Positions 36,061 through 45,364 are shown, counted from the first letter of the stretch. The stretch: DNA of 64,000 bases from OLB6 sp964620125 (GCA_964620125.1 CAZUGQ010000014.1:5797-69796); one strand, 5' to 3'. Notes: generated from the letters alone by a model not told the origin. Numbers and translations are program-made.

Positions 36061-37749
36061 TCACAGGCCTGCAGTTACTTGCTCCCGCACACCTACAACG
36101 TTGTATCGGTTGGAAACAAAACTCAGGTCTGCAAAGGTGGCTGTTCCTGCAGGATTTGCTCCGGTGCCATGAAAGTCTGAGAATGCCGCAGACTGATTCA
36201 CCCACACCATGCTATCGAAGTTGAAGGCAACAGGCGCACCTGCCCGCACGATCGCCTGCTCAGCCTTTCGCACATTGTCCGAATTCGTGGTATACACCAG
36301 AACCGTGAGTGCACCGTGTTCGCGGACACTTTTTGCAACAAGCGTAACGGCTTCGTCGAACGAGCCGGTGAGAACAACGAAGCTTATCGGGCCGAACCAT
36401 TCGCGTGCAAAGATTTCTTCCTGCGTGGCATCCGTTAGTAATACGAGCGGAGATGCCGTGCGAGCCATCTCGAAGCCGGGCTGCATGATGGGAGCACTTT
36501 CGCGAATCACCGATGCAGACAATGACCGTGCCTCTTGTATTCGCTGGATTGTTGCCGAATTCTGTATAGTGCCAAGAGTTCCAGGTCCTGCTTTTTCATT
36601 GCCCACTAGCGCATCAATGCGTTCAACCAGTCTGGCAACAACATCCTGTGCAGGCATTACAGAGCCCCCTACCATCACTCCTCCGGAAGGAATGAAGATG
36701 TTTTGCGGAGCCGTGCACATCTGGCCTGAATAGAGGCACAGAGAGAATGCAAGGTTGTCCAGCGCCTTGTCCAAATCAGACACGCTCTCGATGATCACGC
36801 AGTTCACGCCAGCCTTTTCCGAGAATACGATCTTGCCGGAGGCAGCAGCTTCGGCTTCCACTCGTTTGCCAAAGGCTGGACCACCAGTGTAATCAATCAA
36901 CTGAATGGAAGGGTGCTGAACCAGTTCGAGAGCAATGGGGTTCTCGAGAGTGTCAACGGCAAGCTGAACCACATGCGGGTCCAAGCCAGCATCTGCCAGC
37001 GTTGCCTGGATTTCTGCAACCACGATTGCAATGGGCAGCACAGCTCCGGGGTGTGCCTTAACAATCACGCTGTTGCCCGTAACCATGCCAGCGAACATCC
37101 CTGGAACATTGTTCCATACGGGAAATGTGCTACAACCGATTACAAGGTTTACCCCTTTCGGAACGATATGATATCGTTTGTCGATACTCACATCCGTTTT
37201 GCCCATCGGCTTCGTCCACCGCACGGAATCAACAAACGTCTGTTGCGCCAGCAACCCCATGGCCGTTGCCTCCAATGCGCGGTCGAAAGCATGTGGTCCG
37301 CTAGACTGGAATGCCATAACAAAACCTTGACCGGTTGTATGCATGGTAGCATACCCGATTTCAAAGAACCGTTTTGATGCGCTTTCCAGCGCCTCCACCA
37401 GTACACCTGCCCTCTCTACCGGCTGCAATCGTTGCCAGGCTTCCTGTGCGTTGGAGGCTTGCGTTACCAAGGCATGTACTGGCGTATACGGATAGGTAAC
37501 GCCCAGTGTAAATCCCCACGGTGATGCCTCGTTGCCAACCCAACCCGTCGAGCCAGCTTGCAGCAGTCCATCAAATCTCTTGTTCAAGCACGATTCGAAT
37601 GCAGCCTGACCATCTGCATTTGCCGTTTCGCCATAGATCTTTCCTGAAGGGGGCTCTGGCCAGTGTGCAAAAAACGTTCGTTGTCGATTTGCCTCCATGG
37701 CTGCATGAAGGGTTTGTGCGTGCTGTTCTGCGAGGCTGGATGGTGACAT
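36061..37749 (-). CDS. paaN: PaaN-like aldehyde dehydrogenase, 562 aa
   Basis: The length and N-terminus (FFAHWPEPPSGKIYGETANADG) fit the PaaN family, named from phenylacetate degradation. The aldehyde dehydrogenase core has GCSTFPVWNNVPGMFAGMVTGNSVIVKAHP, the general-base Glu311 (FSEKAGVNC) and the catalytic Cys345 (YSGQMCTAPQN). No other phenylacetate genes lie in the window, so the substrate is open. It converges with the PLP enzyme gene (51-base gap, no clear terminator). One copy of the dispersed octamer is inside the gene at 36663 and another at 37648. The ~70-base gap to 37823 holds nothing recognisable. Confidence 0.8.
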   Translation of the reverse strand: MSPSSLAEQHAQTLHAAMEANRQRTFFAHWPEPPSGKIYGETANADGQAAFESCLNKRFDGLLQAGSTGWVGNEASPWGFTLGVTYPYTPVHALVTQASNAQEAWQRLQPVERAGVLVEALESASKRFFEIGYATMHTTGQGFVMAFQSSGPHAFDRALEATAMGLLAQQTFVDSVRWTKPMGKTDVSIDKRYHIVPKGVNLVIGCSTFPVWNNVPGMFAGMVTGNSVIVKAHPGAVLPIAIVVAEIQATLADAGLDPHVVQLAVDTLENPIALELVQHPSIQLIDYTGGPAFGKRVEAEAAASGKIVFSEKAGVNCVIIESVSDLDKALDNLAFSLCLYSGQMCTAPQNIFIPSGGVMVGGSVMPAQDVVARLVERIDALVGNEKAGPGTLGTIQNSATIQRIQEARSLSASVIRESAPIMQPGFEMARTASPLVLLTDATQEEIFAREWFGPISFVVLTGSFDEAVTLVAKSVREHGALTVLVYTTNSDNVRKAEQAIVRAGAPVAFNFDSMVWVNQSAAFSDFHGTGANPAGTATFADLSFVSNRYNVVGVREQVTAGL

Positions 37750-37822
37750 ACTGTGTGTGGTAGGTTTTAGAGACAGACAACATCTCCGCCGCGTACTGCT
37801 TTGTGCACAGACAGGCGGTCAG

Positions 37823-39232
37823 CTAAAAACGATAGGTTACCGACGCAACTGGCAACTGCGTTCCAGGTGCCAGGTTGTTGGCCATGAACGGTGCCAATGG
37901 GTTGATGAGTAAGTCCAACTTCCCCATCAGCGATCCATCGGACGACGGTGACGCCAAGGCCAGTCCAAGCATAAATCCTGCAAGTGAGGTCCCATAAATC
38001 AGTGGTGTAGCACCTTCCTCAAGGTTCGTTAAAGAGGCAACGCCAAAACCAACCAAGGTTCCTGCGATGGATCCTAGTATCATGCCGGTGCCGTCGGAGG
38101 TCCGGAAGTCCTGACTTTTCACCAACTGCAAACCACCATACATCCCCAATGCTGTTGTTGCCAAACCAACGGCTGGCAACCAGATGGAAGGTTCGTCAAC
38201 AAACGGCAACACTGTGAAGTACGGTAAGGCTGCTCCGTACAAGCTGGTGAGTGTATATGCCGTGGCATCACCAAGTGTGAAGTGATAGTGATCGGCTAGT
38301 TTGTCGCCGACTACAATCCCTGCAACGGCTCCTGCAAGGCCAAGACCTGAGGCAAGGCGGACGGCAACATCGCTCACATGGTTAAGGTCGCTTAACGCAA
38401 TCGCTGCCAGTTCTCCGCCAATCACACTACCGAAAAACGCGGTGCTGGTTATGGCACCTGCCCTCCCGGCCGACATGGTTGTATTGGCCGCATGCACAAA
38501 TCCAGCCACAGCTTCGGTTACTCCAACCGCCGCTGCAAGGGCAAACGGAACGTTGTAGCTTGGTGCCTCGGAACCAAACAGTAAGCCAGTAATCATGAGG
38601 CCATGGCCTAGTCCCTGAAACAATCCACTCAAGGCCATCTCTCGTGATGCATCAGAAACAGCAATCGAACTCGTTAGCACAGCTGGAATGGCAAAACCGA
38701 TTCCGCCGCCAATGAAAAAGCTGGCCACAAAAGCTTCCGTTTCGGCATCAGCAGCGCTGACTATGAATGGTCCGTACACCATTCCCCATAAGGTGGTTCC
38801 AACCAGTAAACCAGTACGGCCGCTCTGCGGATCAGTGGTACCCTCGATCCGCGTTTCATTCCGAGCTTCTAGCGGAACAGGTTTGTGAACGATCGTGTCT
38901 AGGCCACTTTCCACGACAACTTTGTCAACCCTTTCGCGCAACTCAAGAACATCTGCAACGGAGATAGGGACGCGCTGACGTTCTCGGCCATCCCGGCGCT
39001 CATAGATAAACTCAAGCCAGTGTTGTCCTTCGGGGTTGCGAAACAGACTTGCCTCGACGAAACCGTTTTCAACGAGCAGAAAGTTGTGTTGCTCTTGTAG
39101 CTGCCTGGTAATCACGAACACCTTGCCGGTGCCGTCAAACGGTACCTGCACGTCCTGTGCACACGCCAGCAACGGCATGAACAGAAGAACAAGAACACTG
39201 TGAACCACACACCGTGCAGGAAGCTTGTTCAT
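37823..39232 (-). CDS. Exported or membrane protein of unknown function, 469 aa
   Basis: The frame extends to 39379 but that would overlap ald. The ATG at 39232, 11 bases after the ald stop, starts a signal peptide (VVHSVLVLLFMPLLACAQ). Residues ~20-130 are polar (VFVITRQLQEQHNFLLVENGFVEASLF; RVPISVADVLELRERV). From ~150 to the end there are many Gly/Ala-rich hydrophobic stretches (AAAVGVTEAVAGF, GLGLAGAVAGIVVG, GSIAGTLVGFGVASL), and the end is an aromatic SVTYRF. These stretches could be inner-membrane helices or, given the signal peptide and C-terminal Phe, an outer-membrane element. No family is recognised. No Shine-Dalgarno sequence is visible, so coupling to ald is possible. Confidence 0.65.
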   Translation of the reverse strand: MNKLPARCVVHSVLVLLFMPLLACAQDVQVPFDGTGKVFVITRQLQEQHNFLLVENGFVEASLFRNPEGQHWLEFIYERRDGRERQRVPISVADVLELRERVDKVVVESGLDTIVHKPVPLEARNETRIEGTTDPQSGRTGLLVGTTLWGMVYGPFIVSAADAETEAFVASFFIGGGIGFAIPAVLTSSIAVSDASREMALSGLFQGLGHGLMITGLLFGSEAPSYNVPFALAAAVGVTEAVAGFVHAANTTMSAGRAGAITSTAFFGSVIGGELAAIALSDLNHVSDVAVRLASGLGLAGAVAGIVVGDKLADHYHFTLGDATAYTLTSLYGAALPYFTVLPFVDEPSIWLPAVGLATTALGMYGGLQLVKSQDFRTSDGTGMILGSIAGTLVGFGVASLTNLEEGATPLIYGTSLAGFMLGLALASPSSDGSLMGKLDLLINPLAPFMANNLAPGTQLPVASVTYRF

Positions 39233-39243
39233 ACGATGGCTGG

Positions 39244-40362
39244 CTACCAGCCCATTACGGAATGGAGGTCCCGATACGGCATATCGAAGGCTTCGGCAAC
39301 TGCTTGATACACGATGGTATTCCGAACAACATTTACCCCTAGTTGCAGTTCTCGGTTGGCCTGCACAGCTTCTTCCCATCCCTTGTTTGCAAGTTCAATG
39401 GCGTATGGAAGCGTAGCTCCGGTAAGCGCTAGGGTCGATGTATATGGAACTGCGCCCGGCATGTTTGCCACACCGTAATGCACAACACCATCCACAACAA
39501 AGGTTGGATCGTCGTGTGTAGTCGGTCGGCTTGTTTCTACGCATCCGCCTTGATCAACGGAAACGTCAACGATTACACTGCCTGGCTTCATGAGGCGGAG
39601 CATGTCTCTCGTGATCAGGTGCGGAGCCTTGGCACCAACGATAAGAACGCCACCAATAACCAGATCTGCTTCTACCACTGCTTCCCGAATGTTTGCGGCA
39701 GTCGACATCTGCGTTTCGCAGTTCTTCGGCATTACGTCGTCAAGGTAGCGCAAGCGGTACAGGTTGTTATCAAAGATGGTAACGCGGGCACCAAATCCTG
39801 CTGCAATCTTTGCCGCATGTGTACCTACAACGCCGCCACCCAGAACCATCACGTTTGCTGGCTTTACACCAGGAACGCCGCCAAGGAGCACACCCCGACC
39901 ACCCATAGGGTGCTCCAGGTACTTTGCACCCTCTTGCGTGGACATTCGGCCAGCAACTTCCGACATGGGGATGAGTAGCGGCAACGATCCATCGGCGCGC
40001 TGAACGGTTTCGTATGCAATACACACGGAGCCATTGCTTACCATGGCCTCGGTTAGCTCTCGCGATGCTGCAAAATGGAAATAGGTAAACAGCACCTGGC
40101 CTTCACGAATCAACGGATACTCCGGAGCAATGGGCTCCTTGACCTTCACGATCATATCGGCCCTACGGTACACTTCCTCTGCAGTGTCTACCATCTCCAC
40201 CCCAACGGTGGTATACCGCTCATTGTCAAATCCGCTGCCTTCGCCAGCACTGCGCTGCACGATAACGTGGTGTCCATTGCGAATCATCATCTCGCAACCA
40301 CCGGGCGTCATGCCCACCCGCTTCTCAAGCGGCTTGATTTCTTTTGGGACTCCGATAATCAT
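39244..40362 (-). CDS. ald: Alanine dehydrogenase
   Basis: Ald interconverts L-alanine and pyruvate plus ammonia with NAD. The N-terminus MIIGVPKEIKPLEKRVGMTPGG, the region AYETVQRADGSLPLLIPMSEVAGRMSTQEGAKYLE, and the Rossmann motif VMVLGGGVVGTHAAKIAAGFGARVTIFD identify the family. Length is 372 aa from the ATG at 40362, which has GAGG upstream; the frame is open a further 14 codons. A TATTTTTG -7 element lies 39 bases before the start. It is divergent from the DegT gene. Confidence 0.95.
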   Translation of the reverse strand: MIIGVPKEIKPLEKRVGMTPGGCEMMIRNGHHVIVQRSAGEGSGFDNERYTTVGVEMVDTAEEVYRRADMIVKVKEPIAPEYPLIREGQVLFTYFHFAASRELTEAMVSNGSVCIAYETVQRADGSLPLLIPMSEVAGRMSTQEGAKYLEHPMGGRGVLLGGVPGVKPANVMVLGGGVVGTHAAKIAAGFGARVTIFDNNLYRLRYLDDVMPKNCETQMSTAANIREAVVEADLVIGGVLIVGAKAPHLITRDMLRLMKPGSVIVDVSVDQGGCVETSRPTTHDDPTFVVDGVVHYGVANMPGAVPYTSTLALTGATLPYAIELANKGWEEAVQANRELQLGVNVVRNTIVYQAVAEAFDMPYRDLHSVMGW

Positions 40363-40401
40363 TGTTGCCTCGTTTAGGAATACAGTTGTTGTGCAAGACG
40401 T

Positions 40402-40409
40402 CAAAAATA
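40402..40409 (-). promoter_or_regulatory. Probable -7 element (TATTTTTG) for ald
   Basis: On the minus strand, TATTTTTG matches TAnnTTTG. No TTG is found at N20, so the -33 half is weak. It lies 17 bases from the oppositely oriented element of the DegT gene, in a 75-base divergent region. Confidence 0.5.
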
Positions 40410-40426
40410 TGGTGCGACGCTCTTGG

Positions 40427-40434
40427 TAGCTTTG
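40427..40434 (+). promoter_or_regulatory. Probable -7 element (TAGCTTTG) for the DegT gene
   Basis: TAGCTTTG matches TAnnTTTG and ends only 3 bases before the ATG at 40438. If used, transcription would start at or close to the start codon, giving a leaderless message. No clear -33 element is seen. Confidence 0.5.
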
Positions 40435-40437
40435 TAC

Positions 40438-41610
40438 ATGGTACCGTTACTCGACCTCAAAGCTCAATATCAGTCACTAAAAGCCGACCTTGACGCTGCA
40501 TTGCTTCGGGTTGCCGAGAGTCAGGCATGCATTCTGGGTCCTGAAGTAGCCGCCCTCGAGGAGGAGCTGGCTGATTATCTGGGCGTGAACTATGCCGTTG
40601 GCGTAAGCAGCGGAACGGATGCTCTGCTTATGGCATTCATGGCTCTGGGACTGGGTCCGGGCGACGAGGTGATCGTGCCAAACTTTTCCTTCTTTGCCAC
40701 TGCAGGGTGTGTGTCACGATTGGGAGCCACTCCCGTGTTCGTGGATGTAGAGCCACAGAGCTTCATGCTCACAGCGGCAACGGTACAACAGGCGATCACG
40801 AGCCACACAAAGGCCATCGTTCCAGTACACCTCTTTGGCCAGGCAGCACCCATGGATGATCTGATGCAGCTCGCTGATCGGCATGGCATCCCGGTTATCG
40901 AAGATGCAGCGCAGGCCATAGGCACTCAAACGGCTGATGGAAGGCGCGTTGGCAGTATAGGCCTGATGGGTTGTTTCTCGTTCTATCCCACCAAGAATCT
41001 GGGTGCTTTCGGTGATGCCGGACTCGTTACCACTAACGATGCCAGCCTTGCTGCTCATCTTCGGCAGATGCGCAATCATGGGATGGAGCCTAGGTACTAT
41101 CATGCATTCATAGGCGGCAACTTCAGGCTCGACGCAATGCAGGCTGCCGTGCTTCGTGCCAAACTCCCTCACCTTCCGGGATGGCATGCCGCACGAAGAA
41201 CAAACGCAGCTCAGTACGAGCGCCTGTTCGTTGAAGCCGGATTATCGAAGGGGGCTCACCATTCGCAGTCATTCGAAACCAGCACAGTGCTCCTTCCGCA
41301 GTCCATCAATTCAGGATCAGCCCCCGACAATCACATCTTCAACCAATACACAATCCGCGTTCAGAATCGCGATACCGTTCGAAAGCTCCTCCAGGATCGA
41401 GGCATTGGCACGGAAGTGTACTACCCAGTGCCATTTCATAGACAGGCGTGTTTTGCAAACGTACCGTCGTCATCCCAAGAGTTCCCAATCACCGATGCTC
41501 TGTGCAGTACTGTGCTCTCGCTGCCGATTTACCCTGAACTCACACCAGCGAACATCGAAGAAGTTGTCGCAACCGTCCAGGACGTCACACGTAGCATGGC
41601 CCCTTTCTAA
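40438..41610 (+). CDS. DegT/DnrJ/EryC1/StrS-type sugar aminotransferase, 390 aa
   Basis: This PLP enzyme family transaminates keto-sugars attached to nucleotides for surface glycans. The start MVPLLDLKAQY is the family's usual N-terminus, which fixes the ATG at 40438 although there is no Shine-Dalgarno sequence. Further motifs are SSGTDALLMAFMALGLGPGDEVIVPNFSFFAT, HLFGQAAPMD, EDAAQAIGT, the PLP-lysine Lys186 in SFYPTKNLGAFGDAG, and GIGTEVYYPVPFHRQACF. The downstream gmhA suggests a part in lipopolysaccharide or T9SS-anchor glycolipid synthesis (inference). It is the first gene of a plus-strand group reaching gmhA. Confidence 0.92.
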   Translation: MVPLLDLKAQYQSLKADLDAALLRVAESQACILGPEVAALEEELADYLGVNYAVGVSSGTDALLMAFMALGLGPGDEVIVPNFSFFATAGCVSRLGATPVFVDVEPQSFMLTAATVQQAITSHTKAIVPVHLFGQAAPMDDLMQLADRHGIPVIEDAAQAIGTQTADGRRVGSIGLMGCFSFYPTKNLGAFGDAGLVTTNDASLAAHLRQMRNHGMEPRYYHAFIGGNFRLDAMQAAVLRAKLPHLPGWHAARRTNAAQYERLFVEAGLSKGAHHSQSFETSTVLLPQSINSGSAPDNHIFNQYTIRVQNRDTVRKLLQDRGIGTEVYYPVPFHRQACFANVPSSSQEFPITDALCSTVLSLPIYPELTPANIEEVVATVQDVTRSMAPF

Positions 41611-41625
41611 CACTCGGAGGATAAC

Positions 41626-42384
41626 ATGAGCGAACAACAGACCTCGTTTTCACATTCCGTAAACATGCAGTTTGGCCGAGCACAACGCGGACCGGGTTTC
41701 GGTTTTTGGTTGGGCCTCATCCTCGTTGTCATTGGTGCAGGCCTTCTGCTGGATGCATTCGTCGACATTGAATTTGGTCGAATCCTCGGTATGTGGTGGC
41801 CATCACTTCTGATGTTCATCGCCGTGGCACAGCTTGCAACCGGATCGGGTTCACTTGTGGGTTCGGGAATCATCTTTACCATCGGCGCACTTTTGCAGCT
41901 TTCCAAACTCGGACACCTTCCAGGAGGTTTCTGGAGTGCATTCTGGCCAATTGTGCTGATACTCATCGGACTCTCGTTCATCAGCTCACGATGGAAAAAA
42001 AAAGACTACACTGCTGACCCCGATTCACTCGGCCACATCAGCCACGATGGATCCAGAATAGACCGGTCAGCACTCTTTACCGGCGTTGAAACACGCGTTA
42101 CTTCGAGCGACTTTTCGGGTGGCGAACTAACGGCCATCTTTGGAGGTGTGGAATGCGACCTGCGTGATGCTCGAATGATGGGTAAGTTGGCACGTCTTAC
42201 AACGACAGCCGTGTTTGGTGGCATAGAGATTAGAGTACCGCGTGAATGGAACGTGGTTGTGAAAGGCACACCGATCTTTGGTGGCATTGACGACAAGAAC
42301 GTGATCAATCCACAGAATCCGGATGCACCTACTCTGCTTGTTGATGCCACAGCCATCTTTGGAGGCGTGGAGATCCGCCCATGA
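41626..42384 (+). CDS. LiaF-like membrane protein, 252 aa
   Basis: Three or four hydrophobic segments lie in residues ~25-125 (WLGLILVVIGAGLLLDAF; PSLLMFIAVAQLATG; FWPIVLILIGLSFIS), a LiaI/LiaF-type transmembrane region. Residues ~145-252 carry repeated AIFGGVE/AVFGGIEIRVP motifs typical of the LiaF C-terminal (cell-wall-active antibiotics response) domain, a beta-helix-like repeat. LiaF proteins modulate envelope-stress signalling in Firmicutes; in this phylum the role is unknown. GGAGG precedes the ATG. A run of nine A (41995-42003) lies in the coding sequence. The stop overlaps the photolyase start (ATGA). Confidence 0.8.
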   Translation: MSEQQTSFSHSVNMQFGRAQRGPGFGFWLGLILVVIGAGLLLDAFVDIEFGRILGMWWPSLLMFIAVAQLATGSGSLVGSGIIFTIGALLQLSKLGHLPGGFWSAFWPIVLILIGLSFISSRWKKKDYTADPDSLGHISHDGSRIDRSALFTGVETRVTSSDFSGGELTAIFGGVECDLRDARMMGKLARLTTTAVFGGIEIRVPREWNVVVKGTPIFGGIDDKNVINPQNPDAPTLLVDATAIFGGVEIRP

Positions 42385-43739
42385 CGGTTCGCCCAGAGCG
42401 CATTCGCGATTTGCGTTCGCCGGGCATGCAACCCCATGGCAACGGACCGATCGTTTACTGGATTAACCGCGACCGCCGGGTACACGACAACTGGGCACTT
42501 CTGTATGCTCAGCACATGGCAATTGAACGCAACACCACACTCCATGTGGTGTTCTGCCTGGTACCGGAGTTTCTTGATGCACCGCTGCGAGCGTACGACT
42601 TCATGTTGAGAGGACTGGAAGAACTTGAACAGGCCTGTCGCACATACAACATCTCATTTACCCTTCTCAGTGGCTCCCCCCCCATTTCGATAAGAACATA
42701 CGTTGAACACAACCAAGCCAGTTTACTAATCACGGACTTTGAGCCTTTGAAGATCAAGGCCGGTTGGATTAGAACGGTATTAGACAGCACATCGGTACCA
42801 TTTCACCAGGTTGATGCACACAATGTTGTGCCCTGCTGGACGGCCAGTTCAAAGCTGGAGTTCGGTGCCTATACACTTCGGCCCAAGCTCCAGCGGCTAC
42901 TGCCAACCTTTCTTGAGCAGTTCCCACCTCTGGTGAAACATCCGGTTGCGGCAAAGCCACAGCCCCCTACCAATTGGACTGCAGTGCGAGAATCACTGCG
43001 GGTGAACACATCAGTTCCACCCGTGTCGTGGATAACGCCCGGCGAAGAATCTGCTCGCACTGCGATGAAGGAGTTTCTTGCCGGTCTTGAACGGTATGAA
43101 CATCGCAACGACCCAACCAGACAGGGGCAAAGTGGGTTATCACCATACCTCCACTTCGGTCAACTGAGTGCCCAGCGATTGGCACTGGAAGTAACGCACA
43201 TTGCTGAATCGGAACCATCTCTCCGGCCGGCAGCTGAGAGTTTCCTGGAGGAGCTAATCGTTCGAAGGGAACTCAGCGACAACTACACCAACTACTGCTC
43301 TGCCTATGATTCGTTCGAGGGTTTCCCTGCATGGGCCCAACTAACATTGAATCAGCACCGCAAGGATAAGCGAGATTACGTGTACGAGCTACCGGAATGG
43401 GAGCAGGCACGTACACATGATGCACTGTGGAATGCTGCGCAGCGTCAGCTTGTTCGAACAGGCAAGATGCATGGTTACATGCGCATGTACTGGGCCAAAA
43501 AAATCCTTGAGTGGTCCGCAACACCTGAAGACGCCTTGCGAACAGCGATTTACCTGAACGATGTATATGAACTTGACGGTAGGGACCCGAACGGATATGC
43601 AGGCATTGCTTGGAGCATCGGTGGATTGCATGATCGTGCGTGGACGGAGAGGCCCGTGTATGGGAAGATTCGCTACATGAATGCCAATGGATGCAGAAGG
43701 AAGTTTGATGTTGACAGCTACATTGCGAGCCATGAATGA
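42381..43739 (+). CDS. phr: Class II CPD photolyase
   Basis: This 452-aa flavoprotein repairs cyclobutane pyrimidine dimers with light. Class II features are visible: VYWINRDRRVHDNWALLYAQ near the N-terminus, LSPYLHFGQLSAQRLALEV, FLEELIVRRELSDNYTNYC, and the FAD/DNA-binding C-terminal region WNAAQRQLVRTGKMHGYMRMYWAKKILEW...NDVYELDGRDPNGYAGIAWSIGG. The start overlaps the LiaF-like gene by 4 bases. A run of eight C (42676-42683) sits in the codons of SGSPP. One dispersed octamer copy is at 42961. Confidence 0.95.
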   Translation: MTVRPERIRDLRSPGMQPHGNGPIVYWINRDRRVHDNWALLYAQHMAIERNTTLHVVFCLVPEFLDAPLRAYDFMLRGLEELEQACRTYNISFTLLSGSPPISIRTYVEHNQASLLITDFEPLKIKAGWIRTVLDSTSVPFHQVDAHNVVPCWTASSKLEFGAYTLRPKLQRLLPTFLEQFPPLVKHPVAAKPQPPTNWTAVRESLRVNTSVPPVSWITPGEESARTAMKEFLAGLERYEHRNDPTRQGQSGLSPYLHFGQLSAQRLALEVTHIAESEPSLRPAAESFLEELIVRRELSDNYTNYCSAYDSFEGFPAWAQLTLNQHRKDKRDYVYELPEWEQARTHDALWNAAQRQLVRTGKMHGYMRMYWAKKILEWSATPEDALRTAIYLNDVYELDGRDPNGYAGIAWSIGGLHDRAWTERPVYGKIRYMNANGCRRKFDVDSYIASHE

Positions 43740-44625
43740 GTACACCTATGCTGGTATGATGTGTCGAAGGTGCATGCCATACCTGTTGGCAGGTCTCCTT
43801 GGATTCCTTGCTCCACACGTTACTGATGCAATGAGTGAACAGACCTATGAACTCTCACTTGGAAGAGAGATCAAACCCTTCGACGAGTATCTGCTTAGCG
43901 CAATAAGCACACGGATCAGCATTGTGAGCATGCCAGGCCCTAATGGTGCGGTAGAGTTGCAGAATGATACCGTGCATGCCATCCTGAGTGGGAACTGTGC
44001 TGTACAGGCTGTAACGGAAGATGGGCAGGAAGCCCGGAAAACCGTTACCATCCGCAACGCCCAGGTTCGATTTCAGGGTAAACCAGAAGATATCATCCCT
44101 ACAGGCAGCGTTGTTCAGTGCGATTTTTCTGATGCCGGATACGTGTATACAGTACGAGGTGATACCGTCCCCCCCCAAGTGTCTGCTGACCTTGTTGGGC
44201 TCATCCGTTCGGAAGGCGGACGCAAAAGTGGACGCATCATGGATCCGCGCAAGCCGGTGAAGATTGGCGATACATGGCCCATCAACGTTTCGGCCTTCGA
44301 CTCTACACTTGGCGACCCACCAGCTCGAGGTGAACGTGTGATCCATGGCACGGTAACTTTCCAGCGGATCGATACTGTTGCTGGCAAACCAACAGCAGTC
44401 GTGCTCATGGAGGCTACGGTAGACAATGCGTTCTCCGACATCGAGGGAACGCCAGCCAACAAAGCCACTATCGAAGCCCGCCTGCAGATGTTTGTACCAC
44501 TCGATTCGCGCTATCCCGCATCGCGGGTTGCAACAAACACGAAAATGTCTGCCGATTTAGGCGAGGCAGGTCAGCTGATTCACTACGTGTACATTGTAAA
44601 CGACGACATTGAGATGTTGCGGTAA
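43732..44625 (+). CDS. Exported protein of unknown function, 297 aa
   Basis: The ATG at 43732 overlaps the photolyase stop by 8 bases; an ATG at 43756 is a possible alternative. The N-terminus (CMPYLLAGLLGFLAPHVTDA) is a signal peptide or anchor. The mature part is beta-rich with an internal symmetry (FQRIDTVAGKPTAVVLMEATVDNAF; TKMSADLGEAGQLIHYVYIVND). No family is recognised. A run of eight C (44169-44176) encodes part of VPPQV. It lies between photolyase and gmhA with a 2-base gap to gmhA, in one operon. Confidence 0.7.
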   Translation: MNEYTYAGMMCRRCMPYLLAGLLGFLAPHVTDAMSEQTYELSLGREIKPFDEYLLSAISTRISIVSMPGPNGAVELQNDTVHAILSGNCAVQAVTEDGQEARKTVTIRNAQVRFQGKPEDIIPTGSVVQCDFSDAGYVYTVRGDTVPPQVSADLVGLIRSEGGRKSGRIMDPRKPVKIGDTWPINVSAFDSTLGDPPARGERVIHGTVTFQRIDTVAGKPTAVVLMEATVDNAFSDIEGTPANKATIEARLQMFVPLDSRYPASRVATNTKMSADLGEAGQLIHYVYIVNDDIEMLR

Positions 44626-44627
44626 TC

Positions 44628-45239
44628 ATGCCTCTCCCCTACACCACCGAGCGCATCGGCGCAATCATTCAGCAGAGTATCGACGCCAAACAGAATCTGC
44701 TAGCCTCTCACACCCAGGCCATCCAGGCTTGCGGACATAGTTTAGCCAGTGCTGCAGCTGCAAACAAACTGATCATGTTGTGTGGCAATGGTGGCAGTGC
44801 CGCCGATAGTCAGCATATCGCCGCAGAACTCGTGGTGCGATTACGCAGCAGTGTAGAGCGCCGCTCCATTAAGGCGATGGCTCTGACTGTTGACACATCT
44901 GTACTCACTGCTGGAGGCAACGACTACGGATTTGAGCACGTGTTTGCACGGCAGGTGGAGGCATTTGCAGAGCCGGGCAGTGTTCTCATTGCGATATCTA
45001 CGAGCGGAACGTCTGCGAACGTTGTTGCTGCCGTACAGGCAGCCAAACACCGAGGAGTGTGCTGCATCGGATTGTTAGGGGGCTCTGGCGGCGTGCTGGC
45101 AGACATGTGTGATGCCGCAGTGGTCGTTCCATCATCCATCACAGCCCGCATTCAGGAGTGTCACATACTCATCGGCCATATCTGGTGCGAGATGATCGAA
45201 GAAGCAGTAGCACCGGAGCTATTCCAGGCAACCACGTGA
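44628..45239 (+). CDS. gmhA: Phosphoheptose isomerase (SIS-domain protein)
   Basis: GmhA converts sedoheptulose 7-phosphate to heptose 7-phosphate for the lipopolysaccharide inner core. The 203-aa protein has GNGGSAADSQHIAAELVVR (53-71), LTVDTSVLTAGGNDYGFEHVFARQVEAF, SGTSANVVAAVQAAKHRG, and IQECHILIGHIWCEMIE, all typical. Its substrate is produced by transketolase, encoded elsewhere in this window. It is the last protein gene of the plus-strand group and is followed by tRNA-Thr. Confidence 0.92.
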   Translation: MPLPYTTERIGAIIQQSIDAKQNLLASHTQAIQACGHSLASAAAANKLIMLCGNGGSAADSQHIAAELVVRLRSSVERRSIKAMALTVDTSVLTAGGNDYGFEHVFARQVEAFAEPGSVLIAISTSGTSANVVAAVQAAKHRGVCCIGLLGGSGGVLADMCDAAVVVPSSITARIQECHILIGHIWCEMIEEAVAPELFQATT

Positions 45240-45252
45240 TTGTGTAGTTTTG
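45222..45252 (+). promoter_or_regulatory. Promoter of tRNA-Thr
   Basis: TAGTTTTG (45245-45252) matches TAnnTTTG exactly, and TTC stands at the -33 position with an N20 spacer (one change from TTG). The mature tRNA begins 8 bases after the -7 element. The promoter overlaps the end of gmhA. Confidence 0.7.
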
Positions 45253-45259
45253 CGGCTTC

Positions 45260-45335
45260 GCCGATGTAGCTCAGTTGGTAGAGCAGCTGATTTGTAATCA
45301 GCAGGTCACCGGTTCAAGTCCGGTCGTCGGCTCCA
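45260..45335 (+). tRNA. tRNA-Thr (anticodon UGU)
   Basis: A full cloverleaf is present: acceptor GCCGATG with CGTCGGC (one G-T pair), D-arm GCTC/GAGC, anticodon stem GCTGA/TCAGC with loop TTTGTAA (anticodon TGT), T-arm ACCGG/CCGGT with TTCAAGT loop, discriminator T, and an encoded CCA at 45333-45335. It decodes ACA and other Thr codons by wobble. No attachment-site duplication or integrase is nearby. Confidence 0.97.
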
Positions 45336-45364
45336 GCATGCGGCATTACTCGGTGCCACACCAG

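Noticed and set aside
45260..45335. tRNA-Thr as an integration site of a mobile element
   Set aside because: There is no integrase, no direct repeat of the tRNA 3' end, and ordinary chromosomal genes lie on both sides.
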